Positions 35,186 through 46,960 of a DNA stretch of 64,000 bases are shown piece by piece. Every line of letters begins with the position of its first letter. Position 1 is the first letter of the stretch. Both the position numbers and the translations under genes were made by a program. Location: the NCBI GenBank assembly GCA_023213395.1, contig CM041465.1, positions 212,605,741-212,669,740 of the forward strand, written 5' to 3'. A model generated the notes under the pieces. The model saw only the letters and a program-made list of their open reading frames with translations, was not told the DNA's origin and ran no database searches. Source of the DNA: Cycas panzhihuaensis (taxonomy: Eukaryota; Cycadophyta).

Positions 35186-37062
35186 TGTGCAATATCACAT
35201 ATAAAAATAACTTAGGAAAAAATAGCAACTAGAAAGCACATAAATAAATTATAAAAACAACTCAAAATCTTTTAGTCTACATGCAAGTAGTTGGAATGCA
35301 CTACTTTACTTTTTTGGTCTACTTGCAGGTAGCTAGAATTAAGTAAAAAAGATGTATTTTACAATTTTCTTTAAAAATGTGTATGTAAGTGGTCATTACA
35401 ACTATTGTAGAATGAAACACTATAGAAAATAGAGTGCCATAATGTGTTTATTTATAAAATATGGATGCCATATAAACCAAAAATTGGCTTAGCACTTTAA
35501 CCTCCATGTGATCAAAGGTTGAGAGGTAGGGGACTATGTTGTGGGCTTTAAATCTTATAAAAAAAAGTTTAATGTGTTGAAAAATTTGGAAAAACATTAA
35601 TTCACTTTATCCAAAGTTTTAGGAAAACATATTCCATGAATATGCCTATGGGTGACATATGTGTTTTTTAATTTTTACACTGAGTTGATTGATTTTCCTC
35701 CAATGTTTTGCTGATATCATCATATCTAGTTAGTATGTTATATGTGGGCATGAAGTTACATGTAATCAAAGAATTTTCAAGCATTTTTAGAGATTGAATT
35801 TATTGTTTGGCTTCTCTATGTATCTGCATATGATTTGGATAAATATTTGACCTCTAAATTTTGTTTCAAAGATGTGTCCTTGTATTTTCTTCTTTCCTAC
35901 TTAGGAAATCCTCATAATGTTATAATGGCTTATTTTGTTGTTATTTGGTGGCTATTCAACACTCAATTAATGTACAAACCTACATTTTCTAATGGAAATT
36001 ATGAGATGCAAATGTTTTCTTTATTCATCTCTAGCTTCATGTCTCTGCTCTAGCATCTTACTTTACAAATTTCAATGCTTCTCAAATGATGGTGCTTCTT
36101 TCAATAGTAGCCCAGGTGTTCACATGGACCTTTATTTTAATTCAACCATTTTATTGTAATGCCATCTATCGTCTAGCAATGGCATTTAACCCATTTACAT
36201 GATGTTGTCCTTGTTTCTTTAGACTACTATCTCATTTTATAAATCTTTTAACTAATACTTTTAGATCATATCTTACTGAACTTTCTTCAATTGATCTTCT
36301 CATTTTTTTACTGGGCATATTGCCCTCCTTTCCTCCTTTCAAAGTTAGTGGCTTGTGCATAACTTTTATTCTTCAATGGGTTTTCCTCTTTTTATGTGTT
36401 TCTTTTAAACTCTAATGGCCTTTTTCAAATGTGAATTATTCTTCACATATCACACATGCATGTTGCTTTCTATAACACTTTTTTACCTTGCATGCAAATA
36501 TATATAGTGTATTTTATTTATGCATGTTATCTTAAAGGTTTGCATATTTATTTTAAAGTGGGTTTCCACATGTAATTTCATGTGTTTTTGAAGGGTTTTT
36601 ATAGAGTTTTGAATGCATTTGAATCTTAAATAGGTGTCTTCACACTATTCTATGATGTCTCCTTTGTTGAATGTGAATAAGCATCTTCACCCTATTCTAT
36701 AATATTTCCCATTTAAAGATAATAACTTTAAATGTCTACTTAATAGTACTCAAATGTCTGTGTTTGAAAATAAACCTTCAGGAGATTGCCTCTACATCAT
36801 AGCTTCTACCATCACTATTGAAATTATCTATAATATTACAATATACAATTCCTGTAATATGCATATAACATTCAATGAATAATAATAGAAATTTTAAACA
36901 TTAATAGACTTAAAAAATTAAAATTGAGCTCTAACCATACTCCAAAAATCCCTCACTTCACCTAAACTAGACCAAGATTAACTAATAATCTACTTTCATG
37001 AACTTGTCATTTCTAAACAACTCATAATAGACATTAGACTTATACAAATGTACCCTTAACTT
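35186..37062 (-). other. Copia-A leader
   Basis: 1877 bp lie between gag and primer site. I see no gene. A T-rich open stretch of 72 codons on the plus strand (35835-36053) is hydrophobic and unrecognised. A later, separate insertion within 35.5-36.9 kb is possible, but I found no LTR or terminal repeat pair. Confidence 0.55.
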
Positions 37063-37074
37063 GCTATGATACTG
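37063..37074 (-). promoter_or_regulatory. Copia-A primer binding site (decayed)
   Basis: The element strand reads cagtatcatagc, 9 of 12 matches to tRNA-iMet, three bases from the LTR. Confidence 0.7.
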
Positions 37075-37077
37075 TGT

Positions 37078-37380
37078 TGACATAAAAACTAGGATTTAAA
37101 TAAAAATGGATAACACAAATACAAAAAAAAAAAAAATTTAGAGCATGTTAATTCATCTTAGTCTCATTAATTTCTTAATGTACAATCAACAATGTATATA
37201 AACAACTACAAAAGGAATATTTACAATCACATAAAGAGTGACACTTGTGTGGAATGTTGAGTAACCTATAATGAATTATCATTCTCACAATAATAACAAA
37301 AAATGACTAGGGTATAATTTCATAAAGAGGGAGGCTCATAACTCAAAGTTATGAACCTAGTAAATATTAATATCTTTGAT
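37078..37380 (-). repeat. Copia-A 5' LTR
   Basis: Partner of 17130-17434. It contains a 13-14 base A run at about 37123-37136 absent from the other copy. The outer boundary is uncertain by a few bases. Confidence 0.83.
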
Positions 37381-39150
37381 GGTTTCTAAGACTTCTAAAG
37401 GGAGAATTTGCCATAAGTTTGAGACCTTAAGGAGCTTTCTTAGAAGCTCAAATAATATTGACATCAGGCTTAGCCTTTGTGGGTGAATGAGTAATGTGAG
37501 GGGACTATGCATGCTAGCATTAGCATAGCCCTTCTTTATTTTAGAAACAAGAGTCCAACCATGTTTAGATTTATGAATAAGCTACATTTCTTTTATAATG
37601 ATAGAGGAATTAACCATAGCTTAGGGAGGTGGGTGACATAAGAGGATCATGATTAATATGCTATAGTGGTCATCTTGGCCTTATCTAACTCCTCCTTTCG
37701 AGGCATTTGAGGATGAGGATAAGGATCAGGAGTAATAATAGGATATTTTTAAGAAAAATGACTTTGATTTTAATACATAAAATAAGCATTAGGAATAGTT
37801 AAATAGTTAATATTTTGAACAAGAATTTTCTTTCCCACACAAGTGATAATTTCTTCAAGTAGAGGTTTAGAAAGATTAACCTTAACATAAATTCTTATAT
37901 GTAGTCTATAATTAAACTATCATTTAAAAGGTTTAAACCAAATAGTGCCTAAGGGAGCATTAATACTATCCAAGAATGACCGTAGATGAAGAAGCAAGTT
38001 TAGGGATTCAACTAACAGTATGCATTCATACATAGAGGTCGCATGCATTGAGAAGTCTTCAAACCATTCTCTCATAAGAAGTAAACTACTAAGACATGAC
38101 TAGGATCTCTCATTAAGCATAGTACCAACTTAAAAACATGTCTCCAATTGAAACACCATCAAGGCTTAATAAAGAAAATATATAGATTTGAGTTTAACAT
38201 CCATTTCCACCTAAAATGATTGTACCCATTATTTTAGATGAAGTTTGAGTGGGATTCATCCTTGATAATGCCAAACTAAACTAGAAGAGACAAAATATTT
38301 GGAATATATAGCAACTTTAGATTTATCAAGAACAAGGTGAAGCTTATTGCCTCAAAACTTAGTCTTCACAAAGCATGATGATTGCATTTCCTAGACTTTA
38401 TAGCTAACCATGAAGTTAGATCTATCGTATCCATCTTGCCTATATATGCATAGAGCTATCCTATATTCATAGTCAAAATATTTAGGATCAAGTCATTGAA
38501 AATAGGGAACATGCAAATTAAATATATGCTCCATTGATGAAAGTGATTACTGATTCATCCCAACAACCACTTACACATAAGAAATCAATGAACATGTTGT
38601 AGTAAATTTGCATCAAACTTGTTTAAAGAAGAAAGATGATTGAAATGATGAAAGAATAGAGGAGGGTCAAGTTGATTAACATCCCATGGTAAACTTGGTA
38701 GGAGGAATGATTAAAACACCACATTACTAAATGAAAGAAAATATACAAGATCCATTATTATATCAATCAATGCCCTAACCTATACTTATATTAATGGGGA
38801 AAGTGTTAGTTCTATTAGAGAATGCTTAATAAGTTGGATTGTAAGACCTATACTAGTATGACCATTTATAAGTGCCCTAGTGTTTTCATGTGTACCTTAT
38901 TCTATTGATTACCGTTAATATTACCTTCTTAGAAAATGGAGTGGAAATATGTTCTATACTAATTGTAAGCCAAAGATATAAAGATTGTTCCTCCTAGCTT
39001 GGCTAAGTGTTGTGTATGTGTATGAATACATCAACACACATTTAATATTATTTTATATACATTTCCATGAGTATCCTATGTGCTATATGGATGTTTAGGA
39101 AGGGATTATCCTTAATTATGCTTAGTCCAAACATTATTGATTGAGTTAGA
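37381..39150 (-). pseudogene. LINE ORF1 relic (DUF4283/zinc-knuckle type)
   Basis: Minus-strand translation gives the plant LINE ORF1 pattern near 37800-37960: APLGTIWFKPF, then a RIYVKVNLSKPLLEEI block and a following QNINYL-IPN-YF segment where the zinc knuckle would begin. Closer to 37400-37600 is a GWTLVSKIKKG tract typical of the ORF1 tail. Stops abound. Strand and order fit the ORF2 relic at 2200-5179, so this is probably the 5' half of the same element. The right limit is approximate. Confidence 0.68.
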
Positions 39151-40240
39151 GAGTTTGTTACATATGGTTATTAACTACTAATTGATGTAACAAAGAGAAT
39201 ATAATTCATATAAGGTTCTTACTTCAAATTTGCCATTATCATATGGAGTCAACATTGGGCTTTACTCTATGCTCACTCTAGTATGATTTGTTCTTCATCT
39301 TTCTTTATCCTTAGATATGCACTTTCGATAACATAATGTAAATGTTATATTTTTATATCCATTTGTTTCATATCATGGTCAAATAGTTGTGCACTTAATT
39401 TATAAATGGAGGATCATATTCTTACACAGTTGAGGGTTTCACATACATCCTTCAAGTTTATGTTGAGAAAACTAGGTCCTAATAACTAGAAACCACCACT
39501 AAGATCTAAACTATTTTATAACTAGTTATAAGAATTAAAGCTAAAATTTAATACACAAGTTCTTAAACTAGAGATAATACAATAAATGAATTAGAAAGCT
39601 AAAGCATCATATATACACCTAATATAATATGGTAAAACCCTAGTTGTATGCTAGGGAAACATTCACATAGGAAGGGTATTGATTTTTATTATCCAAGAAT
39701 CGAGAGATATACATAATCTACAATAGAATACTCATAGCAATAATAACTTGCTATCTTTACTCAATACAGTACATCTAATACATCAAACACCATCAACATA
39801 ATGAAAAAACACCCTAAATTGGGCTATATGAGAGAGTTATACAAGGCATAAATCTTGACCATTAAATTTGGGGTATTTTGAATGAATGACCTTGATTCTC
39901 TTTACAATTTAGTATACTTTTCAGTGCTAGCTTTTTAGGTTGAGGGATATCACCCCTGCACCCCCCAGATAAGGGGGCCTCCCACTCCCCTTGAATCCCC
40001 TTAAGGAAGTTTGAGGGAAAAACCACATTACCAACCTATCAAAATCTTAGCCTCCAAAACATTATTGTTATATTTTCTAATAGCTCACTCTAATATCTCA
40101 ATATCATTTAAGAATTGGGACCTTGGAAATTTATACTTAACATTTTGGTACAATCTAGGATTGAATATGAGATTACCATACAACAATCATAGATAAATAT
40201 AATAATAAGTAAAAAGTTAATAAAAAACATCAAATCTTGG
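39151..40240. other. unassigned, with a short C-rich patch
   Basis: No domain was recognised. A C-rich patch at about 39953-40008 stands out from the AT-rich surroundings. A tgttgagaaaactagg phrase at 39461 looks like an LTR start, but no partner was found in the window. Confidence 0.4.
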
Positions 40241-40631
40241 TGTTAAAACATTATAATGGTACCCTCATTTTTATGTAATATATGTTTATTATATGTATAA
40301 TATGTACTTTAGGCAACCCTTATTATAAATTTAATCATATTTTATAATCATGTCACGTCTATCATATGTTCTGCTAAGTCAGCCAATGCTATTCTTATAA
40401 ATCTTAGTGGATTACTTCTAAGTTAAGCCCCACACTATTCATTTGTATATTGATTTTGAGTTTATGTTGAAGCTCTACTAGTTTGAAGCCTCACATGATG
40501 ATCAAATTGCTTATGAACTTTCATACATCTCTGTTCTATGTTCAATTAAATGTTTACTACATTATTTCAATAGTTTAGCCTTGTTTTATGATAGATGCAT
40601 ATGGATTTTAGATTCTAGATGAGCTTTAACA
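40241..40631 (+). repeat. Copia-F 5' LTR
   Basis: It begins tgttaaaaca and ends ctttaaca. Partner of 57888-58278, gap-free in length. Confidence 0.92.
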
Positions 40632-40643
40632 TGGTATCAAAGC
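40632..40643 (+). promoter_or_regulatory. Copia-F primer binding site
   Basis: tggtatcaaagc is 11 of 12 to the tRNA-iMet site and abuts the LTR. Confidence 0.9.
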
Positions 40644-40743
40644 TTGCATGTGCTTTGATTTGTAGTTTTTTTAGAAACTAGTGAAGAATGGAGGCACATT
40701 TCCTCATAATGACACCCTATTCTTATATTTTCTCTATATTTCC

Positions 40744-40972
40744 TATTATGAAACTAATCGTAACTGGAGAATAATAGCCAAATATGTGAGAGTACTAAGA
40801 ACAGGTGAAATCAATAAAACATATATATTTGATTGATAAAATGTTTGATGATCCTATTATATTTGGGTCCTAATTTTATATACATATCAGACCCTCTTTC
40901 ACGGAAGGATATGCTCGTTCAATAGCACCCTTTGAATTAATTACTCCTATGGTTTTAAAGAAGTTTATAACA
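40744..40972 (-). repeat. Gypsy-G 3' LTR
   Basis: It is 229 bp, starting tattatg where the other copy has tgttata. Two G-to-A-type changes have erased the terminal dinucleotide. Confidence 0.92.
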
Positions 40973-40985
40973 ATTCCTCCCTCTT
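40973..40985 (-). promoter_or_regulatory. Gypsy-G polypurine tract
   Basis: The element strand reads AAGAGGGAGGAAT directly before the LTR. It overlaps the stop codon of pol (40984-40986). Confidence 0.85.
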
Positions 40986-41406
40986 AAGATGTTTCGCCCA
41001 CGAAACCTTCTCTTGTCAACTCAGGATGAAGTTTGATAAAATCGGAAGATTCCCATGAAGCATCTTCAATAGGCAGTTGTTTCCACTTAATCAAATATTC
41101 TCGAATAGTCTTGGATTGCAATCTACGTTCCTGAACTTCAAGGATGGCTTCCAGTAATAGAATTAATTTGCCTTCTTCATCTAGGAGGGGTAGTTCTGTC
41201 TGTACCTATACACAATTTCTAATTTTTCTTTTGAGACAAGAGACATGAAATATATTATGTAGCTTTAAAGTTGGAAGTTCCAAGGCATAAGCCACTTCAC
41301 CAATTCTGTTTAACTGAAAGGTCCATAAAATCGAGGACTCAATTTCTGCTTTTGAGAAGTTTTCAACGATGCTTGCTTGTATGGTTGTAATCTTACATAG
41401 ACCCAA
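40984..41406 (-). pseudogene. Gypsy-G integrase C-terminus and chromodomain
   Basis: The segment 41206-41406 carries GEVAYALELP and LHNIFHVSCLKRK, the end of the integrase C-terminal domain. After a stop, the same strand continues as ILEVQERRLQ, EYLIKWKQLP (at about 41083-41100) and DASWE, a well-preserved chromodomain with its aromatic cage-type residues. The terminal stop is at 40984-40986, at the purine tract. In chromoviruses this domain is thought to steer integration to chromatin marks. One frameshift near 41311 separates it from the upstream part. Confidence 0.87.
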
Positions 41407-42119
41407 TCTCTGATTTCAAATATTCTTTCTGTACGATTTTTATCAGCTTGTTGTTTCATACGGTTTTTGGCTTCTTCTAAATGTCGTTTTAATATTTGAA
41501 AGATATTTTGTGATTCCTGGAGATAGTCATTAACCGCTGGAACCTTATTATCCAATTTTAACCAATCTTTTAATTGAGTTGGCTGATAGCCATATAATGC
41601 TTGATATGGGGTCATTTTAATGGATGAGTGGTACGAAGAGTTATACCATGCTTTAGCTAAATGTAACCATTTGACCCATAAATGCTGCTTATCTGTGACA
41701 TAATTTTGTAAATAATTCTCTAAACCTTTATTAACTACTTCTGTTTATCCATCTGCTTGTGGATGATAACTGGTACTCATATTTAATCTTGTACCTACTT
41801 GCCGAAATATTTCTTGCCAGAAATGGCTTAAAAATTTTGGATCTCTGCCGCTACTAATGGTTTGTGGAAACCCATGTAACTTATAAATTTCTTTGATAAA
41901 TACTTCAGCTAATTGCTGAGCTTTGTAGTTAGATTGAATAGGTATAAAATGAGCAAACTTTGTTAAACGATCCACCACCACATAGATAACATCTTTCCCT
42001 TTTGATTTTGGTAACCCTGTGATAAAATCCATGCTAATACTTTCCCATTTTTGTTGTGGAATCGGAAGAGGCTGGAGCAACCCAGGAGTAGCAACACGTT
42101 CATATTTATTGACTTAACA
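41310..42119 (-). pseudogene. Gypsy-G integrase core
   Basis: The open piece 41745-42080 has WESISMDFITGLPKSKG with the first Asp, VVVDRLTKFAHFIP, and ISSGRDPKFLSHFW where one residue differs around the second Asp motif (usual ISDRD). It stops at HPQADG with TAA at 41745-41747. The next piece, 41310-41615, starts MTPYQALYGYQP and runs to SPRFYGPF. The catalytic Glu would directly follow the TAA. A TCC-to-TTC style decay is minor; the domain is nearly whole. Confidence 0.87.
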
Positions 42120-43871
42120 TACAACACATTCAGCTACAAATTTTATTATATATTTTTTCATTCCTTTCCAGAAAAATGACTGTTTGACTCACAAATATGT
42201 TTTATAAAATCCTTCATGACCAGCGGCAGGTACTGCATGTGCTTCATTCAATATTTTGTTACGGAAAGCTGAATTTGGTCCTAAGAATATTCGCCCTTTA
42301 TACCATAAGATATCATTCCTCCATTCAAATTTTTCTTCTTTTCCTTATTGAATTCTCTGAATGAGTTGTTGAATATCAGGATCTTTTACATATTCTGATT
42401 GTAAATCCATGATCCATACTGGTTCTATCATTGAGACAACTTTTAATTAAGATTTTGTATTCTCTTCATCCTTCCGAGACAAGGCATCAGCTACTACATT
42501 ATTTTTTCCCTTTTTATATATTATATCGAAATCAAATGCCTGGATTTTACTGATCCATTTTTGTTGTTCAGGGGATAATTCTTTTTGTTTTAATAAATAT
42601 TATAAATTATTGTTATCTATCTTGACTATAAATTTGCTACCTAATAGATACTGATGCCATTTAATTAAAGCATGTATAATGGCCAACATTTCTTTATCAT
42701 AAGTTGACTTGAGAATTTCTCAGTTGTTTAGCTTCCTACTCTCAAATGCAATGGGTTTACCTTCTTGCATCAGTACTGTGCCAATTCCTGTTCCTGATGC
42801 ATCACATTCTATTATAAAAATTTTAGAATAATCAGGTGTCATAAGTGCTGGTAATTGGATCATTATTTGCTTGATTTGTTCGAAACATTTTGTTACTTCT
42901 TCATCCCATTGAAAAGAATCTTTTTTTAATAAAAAAGTTAAAATAGAGGTTTTCTGTGCATAATTTTTCACAAAACGTCGATAGTATCCAGTTAAACCCA
43001 TAAAACCTTGGAGTTTCATAATAGTTTTGGGTATCGGCCATTCTTGAATTGCCTTAACTTTTCCTGGGTCAGCTCTAATTCCTTCTTTTGATATAAGATG
43101 ACCCAGATATTCTATTTCTTTCATTACAAAATAACATTTTGATTTGTTAGCATAAAATCTTTGTTCCATTAAGGCGTTTAGCACTTAGTCTAGATGATTC
43201 ATATGTTCTCTCCATTGCTTACTAAATATTAATATGTCGTCGAAGAAGACTAAGATAAACTTCCTCAAAAAAGGTTTTAAAACTTGATTCATTATAGCTT
43301 GGAATGTGGCTGGTGCATTAGTTAAGCCAAAGGGCATTACCTTGAACTCATAATGACCATGATGAGTACTGAAAGCTGTTTTGTATGTATCTTCCGGTTT
43401 AATGCGAATTTGATGATAGCCTGACTTTAGATCAATTTTAGAAAAATATTCTACTCCATGTAACTCATCTAGTAACTCATCAATTCTGGGTATAGGAAAT
43501 TTATTTTTTATTGTAACCTTATTTAGTACGTGATAATCTATGCACATACGGTATGATCCATCGTTTTTTCTTACCAAGATTACTAGTGCTGCAAATGGGC
43601 TTTTACTAGGAGTTATTGCTCCTATATCTAATAATTCTTGTATGATTTTTTCAATCTCATTCCGATAATGATGTGGTTGTTTATAAGGCCGAATAACAAT
43701 CAGATTAGTACCTGCTTCCAATTCAATTTGATGTTCACAACCCCTGTCCGGTGGTAATTCTGCCGGAAGATTTTGAAAAACTTCGTTATGCTTCTGGATG
43801 ACTTTTTGCAGTTCAATTTCTTGGATAGTTGGTTTAATTTCTGCTTGGATTGAAAAAAGTTGAGCCATCAT
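42120..43871 (-). pseudogene. Gypsy-G reverse transcriptase and RNase H
   Basis: The stretch 43185-43871 is an open RT half: PYKQPHHYRNEIEK, RMCIDYHVLNKVTIKNK, YFSKIDLKSGYHQI, PFGLTNAPATFQ and VFFDDILIFS, with FFDD instead of YVDD. A TAA at 43185-43187 interrupts it. The same frame goes on in 42720-43184 (YLGHLIS, KVKAIQEWP, ECDASGTGIGTVL) to a TGA at 42720-42722. It then continues through RNase H (TYDKEMLAIIHALIKW) toward the integrase zinc domain near 42130 with further stops. Spacing is normal for gypsy pol. Confidence 0.9.
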
Positions 43872-44700
43872 ACCACGATAACACTTCTAGATTAATTTTT
43901 CCATTTTTTTACAAGATATTAGTTGGTTATTTCTAGGTTTTTCTCCTTGAAGGATGATAATTCTTCCATCTTTCTTATACCTCATAAATAATTCTTCAAG
44001 ATTCATCTCAAAAGTTCCCAAGGTTCATAACCATTGACTCCCTAGAATAATATCTACTCCACCCACATCTAATACATAAAAATTTTCTTTAAGAATAACG
44101 TCACCAATAGTTATTTTAAGGTTCTCCATCATTCCTTCTCTGGATATAACCTGTCGCCCTCCAACACTTACATGAAAAGGCATTGTTCTAGATGGAAATA
44201 ATTTTAATTGTTGAGCTGATATTCAATCAATAAAATTATGAGTACTTCCTGGATCAATCAAAATCGTAATAGCTTGATTTTTAATAAATTCTCGTAGTTT
44301 AAGCGTGTCAGATCTTGTCAATCCACTCATTGCTGAAAATGACATTTTTAAGGTGTCCTCCTCCTAGTTACATTGATACCCCTGACTTTCAATATTTTCT
44401 TGGTCATATTCGATATCATTTTCTTCTTCAACTTCCTCATCCTCTGCTACCGGAGATAACTCGATTGTGTATAATTGATTTTTTTGACATTTATGATTCG
44501 AAGTCCATTTTTCAGCACACCTAAAATATAGATTCTTTTTTTGTAGTTCTTCTTGCTTGGCTCTTGTTCTTTGAAGTAATGGTTTAATTGGCTGATTAAC
44601 TCTATTAGGTACAAAACTAGGTCGTGTAGCGGGAGGAGGATTAGGACGAGCATACGGGGGAATATAAGGTCTCGTTCTCGCCTTCTTTAATTCATTGATC
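43872..44700 (-). pseudogene. Gypsy-G protease and gag-pol linker
   Basis: Near 44220-44260 the minus strand reads ILIDPGSTHNFID, a retropepsin active site of the DPG type, followed by an in-frame TGA at 44223-44225. A knuckle-like tract lies near 44490-44525 (KWTSNHKCQK-like, with CCHC partly kept), and an Arg/Pro-rich linker near 44600-44660. The order protease after gag and before RT is as expected. Confidence 0.75.
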
Positions 44701-45578
44701 TTTCCTTCCTAAATTTTGGCTAGTTGTATTGCCTTATTCAGATCTTGAGGTTCTTAAACTTTAACATCGGCTTGGATCTCAGTTATCAGACCATCTATAT
44801 ATAGCTGGATAAGTCAATTAACCAGAATATCATCTAACACATAGCTTAATCTTGTAAATGCTGCACTATATTCTTCCACTGAACCAATTTATTTTAATCT
44901 TTGTAACTCACAATAATAATCACGATTAGATATAGTTTCAAACCGTTCGATGAATAGGTGTACAAATTCCTTCCAGGTAGGTAATTGATCTCGAAAAGAA
45001 GTTCGTTCAAGACACTGCCACCATTCACATGCTATTCCATCCATATGTAAAGTGGCTATCAAAACTTGTTCTGCTAGCTCATTTTCCATTAAACGGAAAT
45101 AGTTTTCCATTTGTTGTATCCACACTCTCGGTTCATGTGATTTTTGCTCTATACTAAAACGTTGTATATTTATTTTTTCTAACTTTTTCTTTTTCTGTGT
45201 TTGAATACTTTGTAAGCAGTTGAAGTAAGCTTGAAAACCCACTATCTTCTATTCTTCAGGAGTTAAGTTCTGGTATTCATTGAGATACTCTCTAATAGCC
45301 TCATTTTCCAAATTAATTGAAGATATTTGAGGATTCAACTGATTTCTTGTAGTTTGATGTCTGATGTGTGATTGACGACTCATTGCTTCATCTTCTGAAT
45401 CTAGAATAACCATATCTTCCTTTCTACTTGTCGCTATGATTGTTAGTTTATCCAAAATTTGACGTAATGTATGATTTAAGAGAGCATTTGACGTTTGGAC
45501 CGCATTGTGAACTACTTGAGTGATTGGTTCAATGATTTATTTTTGAACGGTGTTGTCTGCCATATCTTCAGTATTCAT
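44701..45578 (-). pseudogene. Gypsy-G gag
   Basis: The start Met at 45576-45578 (MNTEDMADNTVQK) is followed by a TAA at 45537-45539. The frame continues as 45249-45455 and, after a TAG at 45249-45251, as 44889-45242. The latter includes the gag capsid block SHEPRVWIQQMENYFRLMEN, a CEWWQCLER segment and WKEFVHLFIERF, standard for Ty3/gypsy gag. All pieces share one frame. The start was chosen as the first Met after a leader of about 1.6 kb. Confidence 0.85.
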
Positions 45579-45934
45579 TATTTTAATAATCGTGTAAGTA
45601 CAATTCCACTGCCTTTCTGTCGTGTTTAATTGATTTCAAAATAATATTTCCAACTCGCTTGATACTTATGGTTTTATATTTTCTCCTTTGGCCTAATATT
45701 TAATCGCTATATCACCACCGTTGAGAATGAAGCTGAATATTGTTAAGACAATCCTGCAGAAGATAAAGAATGAAGGATAACGTAAATCGATTCACCTGAT
45801 AATAAGATCATAAACTTTTGATATATATATGTTATTTATGATATACCTAAATTTTAAATGAATAATTGTGACTATATAACTATAATTTCTTGATATGTAA
45901 AATAAAATATCAAAATAATATCTTATATCAACTA

Positions 45935-46074
<140 letters not shown>

Positions 46075-46860
46075 TTTTATTTATTTATATATGTGTGTGT
46101 ATTAAAGATATAGTTTAAAAGATCATAAATATAAAGTGATGAATAATGTAATGATATTAAATAATTATATAATACCTATAACAATGGTATATAAAATAAT
46201 ATAAATGTTAGTTAATAAAGTGCAACGTAAAAATGTTCCCACTATAAGATAATTTAAAGAAGTTAAAATTTTATAACTATTGTAAAATTTGATAATTTAT
46301 ATGATATAGTTAATTTAATATAATGTGATATAAATTTCTTAATAGAATATATTATATATTAATAGAATGATGTTATTAATATATAAATAACAATCTCAAT
46401 TTATATCTATTCATATATATATACTTTTTCAATTAAAAGGATATCAATATATATATCAAATGAGAACTTAATATATATATATATATGCGTTATGTGTGTA
46501 TAATAAAATCTGTATATATGCAATATAAAATGGTGATGGACAACACGATGGACGAAAAATGACGAATGTACGGAACTAGAGGAAATGAGAAGGAAATGTG
46601 GCAGACAAACAGACTGATTGATGGAGGAATTTTCCAGAGAGATCAAGATTGGCGACATAGGTAATGACACAGAGAATGGGTAGACGGAACGTAGGGATGT
46701 AGAGACGCAGACATCAATGCAGAGAAGCAAGGACACAAGGATGCAGGGACACAGTGCGTAGAGATGCGTGAGACGAGAGCGTAGACGAGAGACGAGACCA
46801 AAGCAATGGCGAGAGATGCAGACGCAGAGACGTGGGTAGTCAGACGAGGGACGCAAAGAT

Positions 46861-46960
46861 GACGCAGGACTATACGACACAGCACAGGGTAGACGTAGGA
46901 CAGTACGATACAGCACAAGGCAGATGTAGGACCGTATGATACAGCACAGGGCAGGCGTAG
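46861..46960. repeat. 31-bp tandem repeat, 3.2 copies
   Basis: Units 46861-46891, 46892-46922 and 46923-46953, plus seven bases of a fourth. The core gtaggac and gatacagcacaggg phrases recur, with a few substitutions per unit. Confidence 0.93.

Larger units (their letters stand above)
17130..37380 (-). mobile_element. Copia-A: Ty1/copia LTR retrotransposon, interrupted by Copia-B
   Basis: LTRs at 17130-17434 and 37078-37380 share long blocks such as ctcattaatttcttaatgta and ggctcataactcaaagttat. By-eye mismatch is about 17%, the highest in the window, so this is the oldest LTR element seen. RNase H and RT lie left of Copia-B, the rest of pol and gag lie right of it, and the two parts join logically within pol. 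Without the 13.6-kb insert the element is about 6.6 kb. Terminal dinucleotides have decayed and no target duplication is clear. Non-functional. Confidence 0.88.
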
